Source: Rhodoferax sp.
GTDB taxonomy: Bacteria > Pseudomonadota > Gammaproteobacteria > Burkholderiales > Burkholderiaceae_C
Length of the DNA stretch: 64,000 nucleotides
NCBI RefSeq assembly: GCF_028688795.1
Contig: NZ_JAQTXM010000024.1
Coordinates: forward strand, 1-64,000
Direction: 5' to 3'
Position numbers and translations under genes: made by a program. Numbering within the stretch: position 1 is the first letter of the stretch; the number at the start of each line of letters is the position of its first letter. Below the pieces are notes generated by a model that saw nothing but the letters and a program-made list of their open reading frames with translations, was not told where the DNA came from and did not search any database. This document shows, one piece after another, positions 23,523-31,456 of the stretch.

Positions 23523-24791
23523 ATGTCCTCTTCAGTCCAAATTTGCGCTGCCATTTTTGCCTCGCTTCCAGATGCGGTTTTTTTGATTGACCCAGAGACA
23601 TCGTTTATTCTTGATTGCAATGAAGCTGCATTGAAACAGGTCGGCATGCCGCGTGAAGAGGTTTTGAACCATTCTGTGCTGACGTTGCAAAAAGATGTGG
23701 TGGGCATTGACCAATGGGCGAGCATTGCACAGGCCATTTGGGCCAGCGATGGGTTTGTATTCATTGGCCAGCATCGCCACGCCAGCGGGGCAGAAATGCC
23801 TGTGGAAATCAACACCAGCCACTTTGTTCATGACGGCAAAGCCTATTTTTTGTCGATTGCCCGCAATATCAACCAGCGTCTGGCCCTGGAGCAAGACCTG
23901 AGCAACCGTGACGCGCAATTACGCTTTGCGCTGACCGAAGGTTCTGACGGGATTTGGGATTGGAACCTGCGTACCGACGAAGTCTTTTTCAGTCCCCAGT
24001 TGGCGCGCATGATGGGCTATGGTCCACATGAAATGAAGCCGACGCTGGCAACCTGGACCGACAACATCCACCCCGACGACAACCAGCGCGTGCACAGTGT
24101 GCTGCAAGCCCATATTGCTGGCTTGCGTGAGCGCTACGACGCGCAGTACCGCTTGCGTAACCGCAATGGTCACTACCTGTGGGTGCATGACCGTGGCCGT
24201 GTCTGTGAGCATGACGCTCAAGGCAGACCGAGCCGTGTGGTGGGCATGGTTAACAACATCACCGATGAAAAGGCCAGAGAGCTCGCCTTGCTGAAGATCG
24301 CTTCTCACGACGCGCTCACCGGACTCCTGAACCGGCGCGAGTGCGACACGGTGCTGGAGCGACAAATTCAGCTTTGCCGTCGTTTGCAGGTCCCGCTGGG
24401 ATTGTGCTTTTTTGATCTGGACCATTTCAAGCAGATCAATGACACCTTGGGTCACGCGGTGGGTGACCGTGTGTTGCAACACCTGTGCCGGGTGATTGAA
24501 GGAGAAATCCGCAACACCGATTATTTTTTCAGATGGGGAGGTGAAGAATTTTTGATACTTTGCACCGACACGCCGTTGGCTGATTTGCTGGCGTTAGCTG
24601 AAAAACTGCGTCGACGAGTTGAGCTGATCGACTGGAGTGGCATCGCCTTAATTGATCGTGTGACGTGCTGTTTCGGCATCGCCGGCATGCCCGCGCATGG
24701 TGTTGATGCATCAAGTCTTTTTATTGCTGCCGATGCGGCGCTTTATGCGGCCAAGGCCAATGGTCGCAATCGGGTTGAAATGGCAAGCTGA
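23523..24791 (+). CDS. PAS-PAS-GGDEF diguanylate cyclase
   Basis: The 422-residue cytoplasmic protein has a first PAS domain (about 5-120), a second PAS with PAC (about 130-250, ending RVVGMVNNITDEKA) and a GGDEF domain (about 255-420). The active-site motif is GGEEF in FRWGGEEFLIL. An RNTD tetrapeptide five residues earlier matches the RxxD product-inhibition site. It should therefore make cyclic di-GMP and be feedback-inhibited. No membrane segment is visible, so PAS ligands or redox state are probably sensed in the cytoplasm. No EAL domain is fused. Confidence 0.92.
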   Translation: MSSSVQICAAIFASLPDAVFLIDPETSFILDCNEAALKQVGMPREEVLNHSVLTLQKDVVGIDQWASIAQAIWASDGFVFIGQHRHASGAEMPVEINTSHFVHDGKAYFLSIARNINQRLALEQDLSNRDAQLRFALTEGSDGIWDWNLRTDEVFFSPQLARMMGYGPHEMKPTLATWTDNIHPDDNQRVHSVLQAHIAGLRERYDAQYRLRNRNGHYLWVHDRGRVCEHDAQGRPSRVVGMVNNITDEKARELALLKIASHDALTGLLNRRECDTVLERQIQLCRRLQVPLGLCFFDLDHFKQINDTLGHAVGDRVLQHLCRVIEGEIRNTDYFFRWGGEEFLILCTDTPLADLLALAEKLRRRVELIDWSGIALIDRVTCCFGIAGMPAHGVDASSLFIAADAALYAAKANGRNRVEMAS

Positions 24792-24846
24792 GGTTTGCTG
24801 AAGGGCTTGCCAGAGGCAACTTTTGCAGAGGGTCGAGAAGCGGCGC

Positions 24847-25005
24847 TCAGGTTGGCTCAGCGCAATCCCGAAATTGACCGTACAAGGTGAGCTCGTGGCC
24901 GTCCACCACGAAACCATCCGGGGCGAGTTGTTTCAAGTGCCCGGGACAACCAGGCTGACGAGCATCTAGGCCAATGACGGGTTTGTAGATGGGGGTCAGT
25001 TCCAT
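24847..25005 (-). pseudogene. Fur/Zur-like regulator fragment
   Basis: The last 30 residues of this minus-strand frame, LKQLAPDGFVVDGHELTLYG and then QFRDC, look like the C-terminus of a Fur-family regulator. There a helix, a DHxLELYG-like strand and a CxxC end the protein; the CxxC is damaged here (QFRDC). The DNA-binding domain is missing. It follows a FolE fragment and a collapsed cobW in the same direction, next to a zinc transporter, so a decayed second Zur is the best guess. The match is short and needs a profile search. Confidence 0.45.
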
Positions 25006-25011
25006 CGGAAT

Positions 25012-25078
25012 CCTCCAGTTGAATGTTTCGCACAAGAACCATCTCGTCATAGTCACCAGCTTCCTCAAACATGATCAA
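25012..25078 (-). pseudogene. GTP cyclohydrolase I (folE) fragment
   Basis: About 20 codons read FEEAGDYDEMVLVRNIQLE, which matches the FolE segment just before the zinc-binding CEHH motif (YDEMVLVRNI in many type IA enzymes). The CEHH and the rest of the enzyme are absent, and the frame runs into the Fur-like fragment. FolE paralogues are known members of Zur regulons, which agrees with the neighbours. The fragment is too short to be functional. Confidence 0.5.
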
Positions 25079-25100
25079 AACTGCTTGAGGCCTTGGGCCC

Positions 25101-25450
25101 TCATGTCGCCTTGCTCTTAATCGCGCCGAATATGCACTGGGCTAAGCCTTTTTCAAGAAGTTCCTGTGGCAGGTCTTTGCCGATAAACACCATCTTGGAG
25201 TTGCGTGTTTCGTCCTTCTTCCAATCACTTCCCAGCTCAGCGCCCATTAGCATGTGCACGCCCTGAAAGACGATGCGCTGGTTTTGCCCCTGTCCACCAG
25301 TGAGGCATCAATGTTGACCTCACTCATGTCATTGACGATGACAGCCACCCGCAAGCCGTCGCGGTTGGCCAGAATGTGGTTGAGCAGGGTGGTCTTGCCA
25401 GCGCCCAAAAAGCCGGAAAGTACGGTCACAGGCAGGCGGGTGTTTTGCAT
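25101..25450 (-). pseudogene. CobW/ZigA-family GTPase with internal deletion
   Basis: The N-terminal part begins [20 protein letters not shown] with Walker [13 protein letters not shown] and runs to [10 protein letters not shown]. About ten codons later the frame changes. A second frame then reads [20 protein letters not shown] and MVFIGKDLPQELLEKG, which is the normal C-terminus of the same family. Roughly 250 middle residues, including the CxCC zinc motif, are missing. CobW/COG0523 proteins are zinc metallochaperones commonly under Zur control. This copy is inactive by deletion. Confidence 0.82.
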
Positions 25451-25478
25451 GGTGTTACCCCATAAATTTTAGAAAAAA

Positions 25479-25522
25479 TAAGCCTACAACCCTTGTCATA
25501 CAAGCGCTTGATGCTATGAAAG
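25479..25522 (+). repeat. dispersed repeat family A, diverged intergenic copy
   Basis: ATAAGCCTACAACCCTTGTC, then ATACAAGCGCTTGATGCTATGA. The core pairs CTTGT with ACAAG. It lies between the cobW remnant and znuA. Confidence 0.6.
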
Positions 25523-25638
25523 ATTTTTCTGGTTTTCGAGGCAGCGTTGCTTAGTGATGCACACCCCGTGAGTCACACCAGCCGGGTTTTTTGGGTTAAA
25601 ACCCAACTTGGCGGGGTGGTCTCACCGTTTCAAAGGCT

Positions 25639-26556
25639 TTAGTTCAGCTTCATGCCTGAGATCAATTGCGTCAGGTTGTGGTTCATCATCTTCAGGTAGG
25701 TGGGTGCCGGGCCACTGGCTTCTGACAAGGCATCTGAGTACAGCGTGGCACCCACGCTCACGCCTGCGTCTTTGCTGAGTTGCGCCATCAGTTTGGGATT
25801 GCTCATGTTTTCGACAAAGACGGCCTTGATTTTTTCACGCTTGATTTGGCGGATCAACTCGGCCACATGCTTGGCACTGGGTTCGCTGTCGGTGTTCACG
25901 CCCTCTGGCGAGAGCAGGGTGATACCGTACCGCGCACCCATGTAGCCAAACGCATCGTGCGAGGTGATCACCTTGCGTTTGACTGTTGCAATGGCGTCAA
26001 ACTGCGCCTTGGCTTGCGCATCGAAGTCTTTCAGCTGCTTGGCATAAGCCTCAGCATTGGCTTGGTAAGTGGCTGCACCCGTGGGGTCGGCCTTGGCCAA
26101 ACCGGCGGCAATGTTGTTCACAAATTGCACCACGTTGAGCGGGTTTTGCCAGGCGTGGGGGTCTGTCTCGGCGTGACCCTTGTCATGGCCGGCTTCGGCC
26201 GCCATTTGGCGCGGTTTCACGCCCTTGGAAGCCACCACGGTTTCGCCCTTGTAACCCGCGGATTTGGCCAACTTCTGCGCCCAAGGCTCAAAGCTCAGGC
26301 CATTGACCACAAACACGCGCGCGCCCAGCACGGCTTTGGCATCCGCTGGGCTGGGGGTGAATTCGTGCGCGTCGGCGTCAGGTCCGGCCAGGGTGGTGAC
26401 CTTAACCCGGTCGCCACCCACCACCTGCACCAGATCACCCAAAATGCTGAACGAGGCCACCACGGGCATTGGCTCTGCGGCGTTGGCTTGGGCGGTAAAG
26501 AGGCCGCTGGCAGCCAGTGCGGACAGGGCGAAAATTTTGAGGGTTGTGCGTTTCAT
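25639..26556 (-). CDS. znuA: zinc/manganese ABC transporter substrate-binding protein
   Basis: The 305-residue precursor has a signal peptide ending near AQANAAE and the cluster A-I fold of metal-binding ZnuA/TroA proteins. Candidate ligands are His in DADAHEFTPSP, His in AETDPHAWQNPLNV, His in HDAFGYMGARYG and Glu/Asp in the C-terminal lobe. A short His-containing loop GHDKGHAETDPH replaces the long histidine loop of enteric ZnuA, so AztC- or manganese-type binding cannot be excluded. It is the last gene of a minus-strand operon with permease and ATPase, next to a Fur-family regulator and zinc-related remnants, which favours zinc. Confidence 0.88.
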   Translation of the reverse strand: MKRTTLKIFALSALAASGLFTAQANAAEPMPVVASFSILGDLVQVVGGDRVKVTTLAGPDADAHEFTPSPADAKAVLGARVFVVNGLSFEPWAQKLAKSAGYKGETVVASKGVKPRQMAAEAGHDKGHAETDPHAWQNPLNVVQFVNNIAAGLAKADPTGAATYQANAEAYAKQLKDFDAQAKAQFDAIATVKRKVITSHDAFGYMGARYGITLLSPEGVNTDSEPSAKHVAELIRQIKREKIKAVFVENMSNPKLMAQLSKDAGVSVGATLYSDALSEASGPAPTYLKMMNHNLTQLISGMKLN

Positions 26557-26582
26557 GAGTTTCCTTATGGAGGGTTTAAAAA

Positions 26583-27467
26583 CTAGGCGACCCGGTGCGG
26601 GCGTTTAAGGATTTGCGGAAGCCATCCACCGGGTGAAATCAGCAGAGAAGTGACATACAACGCCCCGGCGCAGACAATGATGGTCGGGCCGCTGGGTGTA
26701 TCAAGGTGGTACGAGATCAGCAACCCGGCCACACTTGCCAGTGCTGCTTGCACGCTGGCATTGACCAGTTGTGCCGCCAGACTTTCATGCCAGAGCCGGG
26801 CCGACACGGCGGGCAGCATCATCAAGCCGACAGCCATCATCGTGCCCAGGGTTTGAAAACCCGCCACCAGGTTCACCACCACCAGCATCAGAAAGATTTG
26901 TTGCCACAGCCAGGGCCGGCTGCTGGCTGAAGCGGACGCAGCCGCTAAAAACATGGGGTCAAACGTTTCCAGCACAAAGCCGCGGTAACACGTGGCCAAG
27001 GTCAACACGCTGACGCTGGCCACACCCGCCACCAGCAGCAAACCCTGCTCATCCACCCCGAGCGCACTGCCAAACAAGATGTGCAGCAGGTCCAACTGGC
27101 TTCCTTGGCGCGAGATCAGTGTCACACCCACGGCCAGTGCCAGCAAATACATGGCGGCCAAGCTGGCGTCTTCTTTGAGCGCCGTCGCGCGGCTGACCAC
27201 GCCCGCCATCGCAGCCACCAACAAACCCGCCACCACCCCCCCCAGCGCCATGGCTGGCAGCGACAAACCAAACAGCATGAACCCCACCGCCACCCCTGGC
27301 AGCACGGCATGGGTCAACGCATCGCCCAGCAAACTCATGCGCCGCAGCGTCAAAAATACGCCCAAGGGTGCGGCACTGACTGCCAGCGCCAGTGTGGCCA
27401 CCAGGGCGCGGCGCATGAAAGCGAATTCGGCAAAGGGTCCGACCAACACATCCCACAGTCCGGTCAT
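26583..27467 (-). CDS. znuB: zinc/manganese ABC transporter permease
   Basis: This 294-residue protein of the ABC-3 family has about eight hydrophobic segments. It carries the family's central LLVAAMAGVVSRATALKEDA cytoplasmic loop near residue 90 and LMMLPAVSARLWHESL near 220. It passes the metal across the inner membrane. The start overlaps the ATPase stop by four bases and znuA follows 26 bases downstream, so the three genes are cotranscribed. Confidence 0.9.
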   Translation of the reverse strand: MTGLWDVLVGPFAEFAFMRRALVATLALAVSAAPLGVFLTLRRMSLLGDALTHAVLPGVAVGFMLFGLSLPAMALGGVVAGLLVAAMAGVVSRATALKEDASLAAMYLLALAVGVTLISRQGSQLDLLHILFGSALGVDEQGLLLVAGVASVSVLTLATCYRGFVLETFDPMFLAAASASASSRPWLWQQIFLMLVVVNLVAGFQTLGTMMAVGLMMLPAVSARLWHESLAAQLVNASVQAALASVAGLLISYHLDTPSGPTIIVCAGALYVTSLLISPGGWLPQILKRPHRVA

Positions 27468-28201
27468 ACCGCGGCCTCATCGGTGTGGCAAATCTCGGCG
27501 TTGTCGTCCCAGGCCTCGGCCAAGGCGCGGGCGCGTTGCAGGTTGGGGTCCGTCAACACCTGTGCGGTCGGCCCCCATGCCACCAGTTCACGCGCCAAAA
27601 GCACAGTTTGCTCAAAGTGGGCCGCGACTTGTGCGTCGTCATGCAGCACGGCAATCACGGTGCGGCCCTGCGTGTGCCATTGATGAACCAGTGCCAGCAG
27701 GGCAGCGGTGGTGCGTGAATCCATGGCGTTAAACGGCTCGTCCAGCAAGATCAGCTGGGCGTCTTGCACCAGCAGGCGGGCAAACAACACGCGCTGAAAC
27801 TGCCCGCTTGAGAGCGACCCCACGGCGCGATGCTCAAAACCCTCCAGCCCGACGGTGCGAATGGCTGCATCGGCGCGGCTTTGCATGCTGCGACTGATGC
27901 CACCCCATACCCCCACTGAACTCCAGCAACCCAACAACACGCAGTCGCGCACTTGCATGGGAAAAGTCCGTTCAATCTCGGTGAGTTGTGGCAGGTAAGC
28001 AATATGTTGGCGTGGCGTGGTGGTGCGCACTTCGCCACCCGCAGGCTTGAGCAGCCCCATGATGCTTTTGAGCAGTGTGCTTTTACCCGAACCGTTTGGG
28101 CCGATCACTGCGCTAAGAGAGCCAGCTGCAAAAGTGCCGCTGATATGGTGCAATGCCGGGTGCTGGCGGTAACTTACCGTCAGGTTGTCGACCGTCACCA
28201 C
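27464..28201 (-). CDS. znuC: zinc/manganese ABC transporter ATP-binding protein
   Basis: In 245 residues the domain shows Walker A GPNGSGKST at about 36, the Q-loop region YLPQ, the signature LSSGQFQRV near 145 (serine-containing variant of LSGGQ), Walker B LILLDEPFNAMD and the switch histidine in VIAVLHDD. It energises import through the permease. It overlaps the small His-rich gene upstream by seven bases and the permease gene downstream by four, indicating coupled translation. Confidence 0.92.
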   Translation of the reverse strand: MVTVDNLTVSYRQHPALHHISGTFAAGSLSAVIGPNGSGKSTLLKSIMGLLKPAGGEVRTTTPRQHIAYLPQLTEIERTFPMQVRDCVLLGCWSSVGVWGGISRSMQSRADAAIRTVGLEGFEHRAVGSLSSGQFQRVLFARLLVQDAQLILLDEPFNAMDSRTTAALLALVHQWHTQGRTVIAVLHDDAQVAAHFEQTVLLARELVAWGPTAQVLTDPNLQRARALAEAWDDNAEICHTDEAAV

Positions 28202-28410
28202 AGGGCGGCTCCTTCATTGGCCCACAGCACGGCCAGCCACAGCAGCAGCACCATCGGCAACACCGCCAGCGCGCGCAACCAGGCTGGCCAGGCCAGCACG
28301 CTGCGGCGTGGCTTGGGAAGGAAGGGGGCCCGCAGGGGCTGACTGTGCGACGGGCCATGCGTATGCGAATGGCTTGACGCATGGGAGTGTTGCGGTGAAT
28401 TGGTAGACAT
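28195..28410 (-). CDS. small histidine-rich single-pass membrane protein
   Basis: The 71-residue product starts at ATG 28410 and has seven histidines in its first 20 residues (PQHSHASSHSHTHG), a basic linker and one hydrophobic helix at about residues 47-65 before a short tail. The gene heads the znuCBA-type operon and overlaps the ATPase gene. Histidine-rich stretches of this kind often bind zinc, so a metal buffer or a docking partner for the transporter is possible. I recognise no named family. A start 36 bases upstream is possible but would enter the operator region. Confidence 0.65.
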   Translation of the reverse strand: MSTNSPQHSHASSHSHTHGPSHSQPLRAPFLPKPRRSVLAWPAWLRALAVLPMVLLLWLAVLWANEGAALW

Positions 28411-28441
28411 AGGTGATGCAAAAATGGGGTTGCGAACAAAG

Positions 28442-28509
28442 TGCAACTGAACTGCGGTATAGTTTACTGCAACTGGATTGCGTTAGAGTTTATCGCAACT
28501 CAATTGCAC
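28442..28509. promoter_or_regulatory. three 26-bp iterons in the divergent znu/zur promoter
   Basis: GCAACT recurs at 28443, 28469 and 28495, exactly 26 bases apart. Each time it is followed by a TTGC-like half (CTGC, TTGC, TTGC) five bases after GCAA, giving GCAA-N5-TTGC inverted repeats. GAGTT and AACTC also form a second symmetry between units. The array lies between the divergent starts at 28410 and 28548, where a Zur operator is expected. Confidence 0.65.
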
Positions 28510-28547
28510 TAAGCCTTAAGCTGAAAAATTATTCACCCATCAACGCC

Positions 28548-29195
28548 ATGTCCACCCCTCTGATCCCTCTTGCGCCAGATCCGATTGATGCCTTGCTGTC
28601 GGCCCACGGTTTGCGCCGCACGGCGGCTTCGCGGCGCGTGTTGGGCTGGCTGCTGGCGCACCCCGACACTAGCTACACCCATGCCCAATTGCAAAGCGCG
28701 TTGCAAGCTGATAGCGGTGAACCTGTTGCCAATCTCGCTGGGGCCAACCCGCAGTGGGTGAGCGATTCTGCTGGCGCGGGCCCTGTGGCGCTGGACCGCG
28801 TCACGCTCTACCGCCTGATTGACCGCCTGACACAAGTGGGCCTGCTGTTGTGCCGGGTCGATGCCAACCGGGTGCGCCGTTACCAGGCCATGCCGGCCAG
28901 TGTGCACGCCTTGCCGCACTTTGAGTGCCAAAGCTGCCACCGTGACCAGCCCCTGCAAGGCACGTTACAAGGCAGTGCGCTGGATCTGGAAGTGGCGGCG
29001 CAAAGCGCGCTGCAAGCCTTGAAAGCTTTGGGTTACCAGGGCCTGAGCCTGGATTTGGCAGTGCGCGGTGTGTGCGTGGACTGCGCCACCGCCACCACAG
29101 CGCCTGCTGGACAAAGAACAGCGCCCCTCACCGAGGCAAAGCCGGCCAAAAAGACAGCGCCGGTTGACAGGTCCACCCAGGGTGCCGGGCAATGA
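28548..29195 (+). CDS. zur: Fur-family transcriptional regulator (Zur-like)
   Basis: Start ATG 28548 gives 215 residues. The winged helix contains RVTLYRLIDRL near 85 and the C-terminal dimer domain has CQSC and CVDC pairs, the structural zinc site of Fur/Zur proteins. Between helix 2 and the recognition helix there is an unusual insertion of about 25 residues (SGEPVANLAGANPQW onward), and the C-terminus carries a Lys/Ala/Thr tail beyond CVDC. Its divergent position opposite the zinc importer, with a shared iteron array, supports a zinc-responsive repressor. It overlaps the following ATPase gene by four bases. Confidence 0.85.
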   Translation: MSTPLIPLAPDPIDALLSAHGLRRTAASRRVLGWLLAHPDTSYTHAQLQSALQADSGEPVANLAGANPQWVSDSAGAGPVALDRVTLYRLIDRLTQVGLLLCRVDANRVRRYQAMPASVHALPHFECQSCHRDQPLQGTLQGSALDLEVAAQSALQALKALGYQGLSLDLAVRGVCVDCATATTAPAGQRTAPLTEAKPAKKTAPVDRSTQGAGQ

Positions 29196-29845
29196 TCTGC
29201 ACCCAGAGCCTGGGCTACAGCTACCCGCAGGGCCCAACGCTTGTTTTTCCCGATGTGGATGTGCCGCAAGGCGCGGTGCTGCTGCTCAGTGGCCCATCCG
29301 GCTGTGGCAAGTCAACCTGGCTGGCGCTGGTGGCCGCGCTGGTGGCGCCCACAAAGGGCACGCTCACGGTTGCTGACCAGTCCTTAAATGATCTTGAAAA
29401 TGTAGCTGCTGACGCATGGAGGGCAGGTGCTATCGGCTTTTTGCCTCAAAAATTGCACCTGAGCGGTGCACTCACTGTGGCGCAAAACCTGGCGCTGGCG
29501 CAATGGGCCAGTGGCACGCCTGAAGACCAAGCTGCCATTCAGGTGGCGCTGTCGGCCTTGGGCGTGGCAGAGTTGGCGCTGCGCTTGCCGGCCCAACTCT
29601 CGGGTGGCCAGGCGCAACGTGTGGCGCTGGCGCGCGCCGTGCTGCTCAGGCCGCAAGTGATTCTGGCCGACGAGCCCACCGCCAGTCTGGACGACGAGGC
29701 CGCGGCCGATGCCGTTGGCCTGCTGCTTGCCACCGCCCAAGCGCAAGGTGCCACGCTGGTCATTGCCACCCATGACGCGAGGGTGGCAGCGCTCATGCCC
29801 GCTGGTGTGGACGCTTGTAGGGTTGGGTTCAGCCGACCTGGTTGA
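29192..29845 (+). CDS. ABC transporter ATP-binding protein (LolD/MacB type)
   Basis: This 217-residue ATPase has Walker [10 protein letters not shown] near residue 34, Q-loop GFLPQKLHL, signature LSGGQAQRV near 135, Walker [14 protein letters not shown] and switch histidine in ATHDARV. The LolD/MacB class works with FtsX-like permeases, and one follows at 29974. The order Fur, ATPase, FtsX-type permease, small protein, DUF3299 resembles the Vibrio ZrgABCDE zinc system. Residues about 69-82 ([11 protein letters not shown]) are encoded by a probable reverse copy of the dispersed repeat. Its start overlaps the zur-like stop. Confidence 0.88.
   Translation: MICTQSLGYSYPQGPTLVFPDVDVPQGAVLLLSGPSGCGKSTWLALVAALVAPTKGTLTVADQSLNDLENVAADAWRAGAIGFLPQKLHLSGALTVAQNLALAQWASGTPEDQAAIQVALSALGVAELALRLPAQLSGGQAQRVALARAVLLRPQVILADEPTASLDDEAAADAVGLLLATAQAQGATLVIATHDARVAALMPAGVDACRVGFSRPG
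29396..29436 (-). repeat. dispersed repeat family A, probable reversed copy in the ATPase gene
   Basis: On the plus strand GAAAATGTAGCTGCTGACGC, then a variable part and GCAGGTGCTAT, matching the reverse complement of the family at the AGCTAC/GCGC side. Divergent; read in frame in the ABC ATPase. Confidence 0.45.
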
Positions 29846-29910
29846 CCGAAGTCAGCCCTGCGAAGTCATGACCCTGGCATAGTCGAGGCAGTTCATTTCT
29901 TACATTAAAT

Positions 29911-29962
29911 CAGCCTCTAGCCCCCATAAATAGTGCGAAGACAGCTATTAAAAAGTAGTATT
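29911..29962 (+). repeat. dispersed repeat family A, intergenic copy
   Basis: AGCCTCTAGCCCCCATAAAT, AGTGCGAAG, ACAGCTATTAAAAAG, TAGTA. It fills most of the 128-base gap before the FtsX-like permease gene. Confidence 0.8.
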
Positions 29963-29973
29963 TACCGTTACAC

Positions 29974-31176
29974 ATGAAAACCCTCACACTGGCTTGGACC
30001 TACCTTTGGTCGCGCCCATTGGGTGCTGCGCTCAACCTGCTGCTGCTCAGCCTGGGCCTGGCCTCAATCACTTTTTTGCTGCTGGTGTCCAGTCAGTTGA
30101 GCAAAGCCTTTGAGCGCGACCTGCAAGGCATTGACGTGGTGGTGGGCGCCAAAGGCAGCCCGATGCAGCTGATCTTGTCGGGCGTGTTTCACATCGACGT
30201 GCCACCCGGCAACGTGCCCCTGAAAGCGGTGCAGGCGCTGCAACAGCACCCGATGGTGGCGCAGGTGATCCCGATCAGCCTGGGCGACAGTCTGCGCGGC
30301 TTTCGCATCGTGGGTACTTCTACCGACTACATCAGCCATTACCAGGCCAAGTTAGCGCAAGGGCAGTTGTGGACAGAGCCCATGCAGGTGGTGTTGGGTG
30401 CCACGGCTGCGCGCAAGCTGGGGCTGGCGCTGGGCAACACTTTTGTCGGTACGCACGGCTTGGGCGAAGGAGGCCACGCACACGGGGACAGCACCTATGT
30501 TGTGGTCGGCCTCCTCGCGCCTAGTGGCAGTGTGCTCGACAGGTTAATCCTGACCGACACCGCCTCGGTCTGGAAGGTGCATGAAGACTACACCGCCGTG
30601 GACGACGAAGACCGCCAGATCATGATGGACGAGCGCGAAGTCACCATGGCCTTGATCACCTACAAGTCGCCACTGGCAGCGGTGAGCTTCCCGCGCTATA
30701 TCAACACCAGCACCGAGATGCAGGCCGCCGCGCCCGCGCTTGAAATCACCCGGCTCTTGAGCATGCTCGGTTTGGGCACTGATGTGTTGCGCGCTTTTGC
30801 CGGGGTGCTGCTGTTGACCGCAGGCCTGAGCGTTTTCATCGCCCTGTGGAGTGCTGTGCGTGAGCGTCGCGGTGATTTGGCGCTGCTGCGCATGCTGGGC
30901 GCGCCACCCCGAAAAGTGGCGATCCTGTTGGTGCTAGAAGCCCTGTGGCTGGGGCTGGTGGCCGCCGTGTTGGGCGTATTGGCCGGCCAGGCCATGGCGG
31001 CGGGCTTGGCCTGGCTGCTGCAACTCGATCACTCGTTGCTCATTGGCGGTATGGCCTGGCCAGCCGAGTTGTGGGTGGTGCCCGCAGTGGCGCTTGGGGT
31101 GTCGCTGGTGGCTGCCATTTTGCCGGCACTGGCGGCTTATCGTGTTGGTGTGCTTGAACTTCTACAAGGAAAGTGA
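29974..31176 (+). CDS. FtsX/MacB-like ABC transporter permease
   Basis: This 400-residue protein has an N-terminal membrane helix (about 18-42), a large periplasmic domain and three C-terminal helices (about 260-390), the FtsX/LolCE topology. The periplasmic part carries GLGEGGHAHGDS, a small histidine patch that could contact metal. C-terminal RRGDLALLRMLGAPPRKVAI is the conserved FtsX loop that docks the ATPase. With the ATPase upstream and DUF3299 downstream it probably forms a Zrg-like zinc-linked system. Whether it moves metal, a chaperone or a lipoprotein is unknown. Confidence 0.85.
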   Translation: MKTLTLAWTYLWSRPLGAALNLLLLSLGLASITFLLLVSSQLSKAFERDLQGIDVVVGAKGSPMQLILSGVFHIDVPPGNVPLKAVQALQQHPMVAQVIPISLGDSLRGFRIVGTSTDYISHYQAKLAQGQLWTEPMQVVLGATAARKLGLALGNTFVGTHGLGEGGHAHGDSTYVVVGLLAPSGSVLDRLILTDTASVWKVHEDYTAVDDEDRQIMMDEREVTMALITYKSPLAAVSFPRYINTSTEMQAAAPALEITRLLSMLGLGTDVLRAFAGVLLLTAGLSVFIALWSAVRERRGDLALLRMLGAPPRKVAILLVLEALWLGLVAAVLGVLAGQAMAAGLAWLLQLDHSLLIGGMAWPAELWVVPAVALGVSLVAAILPALAAYRVGVLELLQGK

Positions 31177-31181
31177 TTTAT

Positions 31182-31430
31182 ATGAGAAATTTGACTCTAG
31201 CCCTTATTTTGATTGCGTCAGCAGCTATTTTTTCAGTAGCGTCTGCGGCCGAGCTGGACAAGGCTGCCAAAGAAGACATTGCGCGTCACCGGGTCATGGC
31301 CACGGCGCATGAAAACGCAGCCAAGTGCCTGGAAGCTGGCAAATCTGATGAGGTGTGCGAGAAGCAGTTGCAGCTGGAATGCAAGGGTGTTGCCATCGGC
31401 AAGTTCTGCGGCATGAAGCACCAGCATTAA
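31182..31430 (+). CDS. small Cys-containing exported protein in the zinc module
   Basis: ATG 31182, with AAGGA about 12 bases upstream, begins an 82-residue precursor with a signal peptide cut near VASAAE. The mature part has four cysteines (KCLEAG, EVCEK, LECKG, KFCGM) and ends in KHQH, suggesting two disulfides or a metal site. Codons about 5-20, the hydrophobic core of the signal peptide (LALILIASAAIFSVA), coincide with a copy of the dispersed repeat. It lies between the FtsX-like permease and DUF3299 genes with short gaps. I do not recognise the family. Confidence 0.7.
   Translation: MRNLTLALILIASAAIFSVASAAELDKAAKEDIARHRVMATAHENAAKCLEAGKSDEVCEKQLQLECKGVAIGKFCGMKHQH
31193..31240 (+). repeat. 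dispersed repeat family A, copy forming a signal peptide
   Basis: ACTCTAGCCCTTATTTT, GATTGCGTCAG, CAGCTATTTTTTC, AGTAGC. It is translated in the same frame as the waaA copy and supplies the hydrophobic core of an export signal. Confidence 0.75.
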
Positions 31431-31456
31431 CATGGCGGGCTTCTTGAGGACCTTGT

